A program made the translations under genes and the position numbers. A stretch of 23,548 nt of DNA from assembly GCA_964437465.1 (NCBI GenBank), contig CAYTGI010000018.1, forward strand, positions 1 through 23,548, in the 5' to 3' direction. The DNA is from JAGQLF01 sp964437465 (GTDB lineage Bacteria; Patescibacteriota; Dojkabacteria; J137). Every line of letters starts with the position of its first letter. The first letter of the stretch is position 1. Shown here in pieces: positions 20,794-23,548 of the stretch. Under the pieces are notes generated by a model that was given only the letters and a program-made list of their open reading frames with translations, had not been told where the DNA came from and did no database searches.

Positions 20794-22926
20794 TTAGACT
20801 TTCTCAAGCCTTGCATACTCAAGTATAAGCTCTTTAACTCCATACACTGATCCGAAATCAACCTCAATCATCTCATCATCTATATACTTTATTTCACCTA
20901 TACCAAAATACTCATGCTTAACCTTATCCCCTCTATTTAGGTCAATATTTTTGTTGAAAGTGTCTGTATGATCTTCGTTCTCACTTCCCCAAGAAATTTC
21001 TCCAGGAGTTGCAGCCCTAAAGTCTATTAAAGCTTCATCAATATCTGTTATAAACCTTGAAGGAGGATTCGTATGAATTGACCCAAAATACTTTCTCTGC
21101 TGAGTGTGTAAAAGATGTAATTTTTCTTTAGCCCTAGTTATTGCAACATAGGCAAGTCTTCTCTCCTCTTCCAGCTCTCGATCATCAAAAAGTGTATTTG
21201 AGTGAGGGAATAAGTTTTCCTCCATTCCTACAACGTAAATATGCTTAAACTCTAATCCTTTAGCTGAGTGAATTGTCATTAGAGTTACACTCTCCTCTTC
21301 CTCACTTTGAGTCGAAACTCCTTCAAGAAGTGATACCTCTTCTAGAAACTTTTCAAGTGCATCCCTAGGTTTTTCATCTGAGAATTTAGAAGCTACAGTA
21401 ATTAACTCCTTAAGGTTCTCAATTCTAGATTGGTTTTCTAGTGTTCCATCATCAAGCATCTCTAAATAACCTGTTCTCTCAATTACATAGTTTAGAAAAA
21501 CTACAATATCTTTTTCCTCAGAAGCTTTTGTTAAATCTACAATTATTTGTCCGAATTTAGCTACTTTTGCATTAGCGTAGTTTTGTTTGTACTTTAGCAA
21601 AGTTTCAACGTAACTCAATCCTTCAGATGAAGAAATTGCAGCGAGCTCTTCAATTGTCTTTTTCCCAATTCCTCTTCTAGGTGTATTAATTATTCTCTCT
21701 ACACTCTTATTATCTTTAGGATTATAGGTAACTCTAAGATAGGCTAAAATATCTTTAATCTCTCTACGATCATAAAACCTGACTCCACCTATTATTCTAT
21801 AAGGCACTCCAGCGCTTACAAAAGACTCTTCTAAAGCTCTAGATTGAGCATTCGTTCTATATAAAATGGCAACATCTGAGTAAGGAACCTCTTCATGCTC
21901 TTCAATATTTTTAACAATCCAGTTCCCTTCGTCCTGTTCATCTCTAGCCGTATAGATGATTATCTGATCTCCATCATTATTTTCTGTCCAAAGTTTCTTA
22001 TCTTTTCGACCTCTATTCTTAGCGATAACTTGATGAGAAGCCTCAAGAATGGTTTTAGTAGATCGGTAGTTTTGTTCAAGCTTAATTACGTTACAATCTG
22101 GATAGTCGGATTCAAAACTTAAAATATTTTGTATAGTAGCCCCCCTAAATGAGTATATACTTTGATCATCATCTCCAACAACACAAATGTTTTTGTGGGG
22201 ACCTGTGAGTAGTTTTATTAATCGATACTGCGCATGATTTGTGTCTTGGTACTCATCCACAAGTATATATTTGAAAAGATTATGAAAATATTTTCTTGTA
22301 GATTCATTTTCTTCTAAAAGCTGAACAGTTAGCATTATCAAGTCATCAAAATCAGTAGCATTATTTTCTCTCAAAATCTTTTGGTACTCTGGATAAACAT
22401 CAGCAACAATTTGTTGAACATATCCTTGTGCATACTTTGTATACTCATCTGAAGTAACTAATTGATTTTTAGCGCTTGAAATATAGTTACCTATAGTTCT
22501 TGGATTAAACTCTTTAATAGAAATATTTAAATTAGCCATTGCTTCTTTTACAACAGCTTGTTGATCAGTTGAATCGTAAATTGTAAAGTTCCTATTAATT
22601 CCAACTTTATCCCCGTACGCTTTTAACATTCGAACGCCCATCGCATGAAATGTTCCCATCCAAGGAATATTTCTAACTTCAGAAGTTTCAGGATTATTAT
22701 GAAGAAGTTTTAATATCCTCTCTTTCATTTCCCCTGCAGCTTTATTTGTAAAAGTTACAGCTAGTATGTTTTCAGGACCAGCGAGTCCAGCATCTATAAT
22801 AAATGCAATTCTATGTGTTAAAACTGAGGTTTTTCCAGAACCAGCTCCTGCAAGCACCAATAAAGGTCCTTCTGTAGTTTCAACTGCTATCTTTTGTTGG
22901 GGATTAAGATGTGAAATATCTATCAT
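20794..22926 (-). CDS. pcrA: UvrD/PcrA-type superfamily 1 DNA helicase
   Basis: 710 aa, normal length. Helicase motifs in order: Q-motif LNPQQKIAVETTEGPLLV; I AGAGSGKTSVLTHRI; Ia AVTFTNKAAGEMKERI; II VDEYQDTNHAQY; III VVGDDDQSIYSFRGA; IV LEQNYRSTKTIL; V MTIHSAKGLEF; VI RRLAYVAITRAKEKL. The C-terminus (DKVKHEYFGIGEIKYID, VDFGSVYGVKEL) is the Tudor-like PcrA tail that binds RNA polymerase. It is a 3'-5' helicase for nucleotide excision and mismatch-type repair and for removing RecA or stalled polymerase. PcrA is preferred over UvrD because of its tail, but the choice is not firm. It is divergent from the secreted-protein gene, with a shared 52-bp promoter region. Confidence 0.95.
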   Translation of the reverse strand: MIDISHLNPQQKIAVETTEGPLLVLAGAGSGKTSVLTHRIAFIIDAGLAGPENILAVTFTNKAAGEMKERILKLLHNNPETSEVRNIPWMGTFHAMGVRMLKAYGDKVGINRNFTIYDSTDQQAVVKEAMANLNISIKEFNPRTIGNYISSAKNQLVTSDEYTKYAQGYVQQIVADVYPEYQKILRENNATDFDDLIMLTVQLLEENESTRKYFHNLFKYILVDEYQDTNHAQYRLIKLLTGPHKNICVVGDDDQSIYSFRGATIQNILSFESDYPDCNVIKLEQNYRSTKTILEASHQVIAKNRGRKDKKLWTENNDGDQIIIYTARDEQDEGNWIVKNIEEHEEVPYSDVAILYRTNAQSRALEESFVSAGVPYRIIGGVRFYDRREIKDILAYLRVTYNPKDNKSVERIINTPRRGIGKKTIEELAAISSSEGLSYVETLLKYKQNYANAKVAKFGQIIVDLTKASEEKDIVVFLNYVIERTGYLEMLDDGTLENQSRIENLKELITVASKFSDEKPRDALEKFLEEVSLLEGVSTQSEEEESVTLMTIHSAKGLEFKHIYVVGMEENLFPHSNTLFDDRELEEERRLAYVAITRAKEKLHLLHTQQRKYFGSIHTNPPSRFITDIDEALIDFRAATPGEISWGSENEDHTDTFNKNIDLNRGDKVKHEYFGIGEIKYIDDEMIEVDFGSVYGVKELILEYARLEKV

Positions 22927-22937
22927 AATTATCTGTT

Positions 22938-22943
22938 ATTATA
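22938..22943 (-). promoter_or_regulatory. -10 box of the helicase gene
   Basis: Minus strand TATAAT, 11 bases before the helicase ATG; no clear -35. Very short leader expected. Confidence 0.4.
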
Positions 22944-22967
22944 CATCACCAAAATTAAGTTTATGGG

Positions 22968-22973
22968 TATAAT
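22968..22973 (+). promoter_or_regulatory. -10 box of the secreted-protein gene, five bases from the ATG
   Basis: TATAAT, then ACAGT and the ATG at 22979. No clear -35 in the 52-bp divergent region. Same spacing as before ftsQ and trmD, consistent with a leaderless mRNA. Confidence 0.5.
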
Positions 22974-22978
22974 ACAGT

Positions 22979-23548
22979 ATGCGTGTTTTAAATATATCAT
23001 TAAAATTTATTTTAGTTTCAGTTTTTATATTACTTACTGGAATATTTATTAGCAAGCCAATAGATGCTGCAATTGCTGATAAACTACATGCACGTAATTT
23101 TACTGTTTCTGAAGATTTCGTAAGAGTTGAAGAATCAAAAAAAACAACTGTTGTTGAAAGCGGCTTTCAAGTTCCCGCTGGTTCACCAGAAGCATTTACA
23201 ATTTTTAATCCAGTTGAGGGAGATCCTGAGGCAGAATCTAAGTTACAACAAACACTTGATTCTATAGAGGTAAAAGATGACCAAGGCAACATTCTGCCAT
23301 TCGAATTAGAACAAACAGAATCTAATAACTATATAGTTAAAATCTCACATCCACGTAATATTGGGTTTAATCAGAGTTCTGAAATTTTTTTAAACTATAA
23401 TTCCTTTGGATTGGTAATCGTTACGGGAGCAGTCAGAGATGTATATATACCCGGTTTTCCTGAAAACTACTCTTTCCAAACTGATCAAGTTTCTGAGAAT
23501 GTGATTACAAAGGTAACGGTTCCTGAGAGATTTGGTGAGATTAACTTC
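22979..23548 (+). CDS. Secreted protein, possibly the N-terminal region of a transglutaminase-like protein (partial)
   Basis: 190 codons are open to the right edge without a stop. The start is ATG at 22979. A signal peptide is clear: basic MRVLNISLK, hydrophobic FILVSVFILLTGIFI, then SKPIDAA as a likely cleavage area. The exported part is rich in strands (RNFTVSEDFVRVEESKKTTVV, FTIFNPVEGDPEAES, YIVKISHPRNIGFNQSSEIF). It continues with GLVIVTGAVRDVYIPGFPENYSF. This resembles the beta-rich N-terminal regions seen before transglutaminase cores in some bacterial cell-surface proteins, but the catalytic part would be outside the window, so the assignment is a guess. No neighbour on the same strand is visible. 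Confidence 0.65.
   Translation, partial: MRVLNISLKFILVSVFILLTGIFISKPIDAAIADKLHARNFTVSEDFVRVEESKKTTVVESGFQVPAGSPEAFTIFNPVEGDPEAESKLQQTLDSIEVKDDQGNILPFELEQTESNNYIVKISHPRNIGFNQSSEIFLNYNSFGLVIVTGAVRDVYIPGFPENYSFQTDQVSENVITKVTVPERFGEINF

Overview
This window looks like a chromosomal segment of a small-genome, AT-rich bacterium of the Candidate Phyla Radiation (Patescibacteria). Clues are the MurF with its own membrane domain, the FemAB-type peptidoglycan ligase, two orphan four-helix-bundle (23S IVS-type) genes, a stand-alone GIY-YIG nuclease, and the almost complete absence of Shine-Dalgarno sequences. A more exact placement (for example Dojkabacteria/WS6) is only a guess. TAA, TAG and TGA all act as stops, so the UGA-glycine code of SR1/Gracilibacteria does not apply.

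Left arm, minus strand (1-6295), in transcription order: a small one-TM protein, rpsO with its terminator, then a reduced division cluster ftsQ - unknown two-TM protein - ftsA - ftsZ. This runs directly into ku and the start of ligD, a two-gene non-homologous end-joining module. Good sigma70-like promoters precede rpsO, ftsA and ftsZ. ftsQ has TATAAT only five bases before its ATG.

Centre, plus strand (6353-18526): a tightly overlapping alpha/beta-hydrolase - murF - femAB operon for the cell wall; a YefM/Phd-like antitoxin with a long charged tail plus a degenerate PIN protein; a GT-C (GT39-like) membrane glycosyltransferase split by a +1 frameshift; a GC-rich hairpin repeat running into tRNA-Pro(UGG); a GIY-YIG nuclease 14 bases after the tRNA; a three-gene cassette (741-aa unknown, 220-aa unknown, membrane-anchored PD-(D/E)XK nuclease); and a fusion of a HAM1/RdgB-type purine NTP pyrophosphatase to an IMP dehydrogenase/GMP reductase-like barrel, also split by a +1 frameshift.

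Right arm (18526-23548): SRPBCC protein, trmD, a UvrD/PcrA helicase and the start of a secreted protein. Two four-helix-bundle genes are inserted among these. Each is bracketed by arrays of 7-bp repeats in inverted orientation, and a further five-heptad array lies inside trmD. Element A also has a matching TTCATT at both outer edges, as a target-site duplication would leave. These heptad-bracketed units are the best candidate here for an undescribed mobile or self-propagating system. The three-gene nuclease cassette, the HAM1-IMPDH fusion and the recurring TATAAT-N5-ATG (leaderless) start architecture are the next most interesting.
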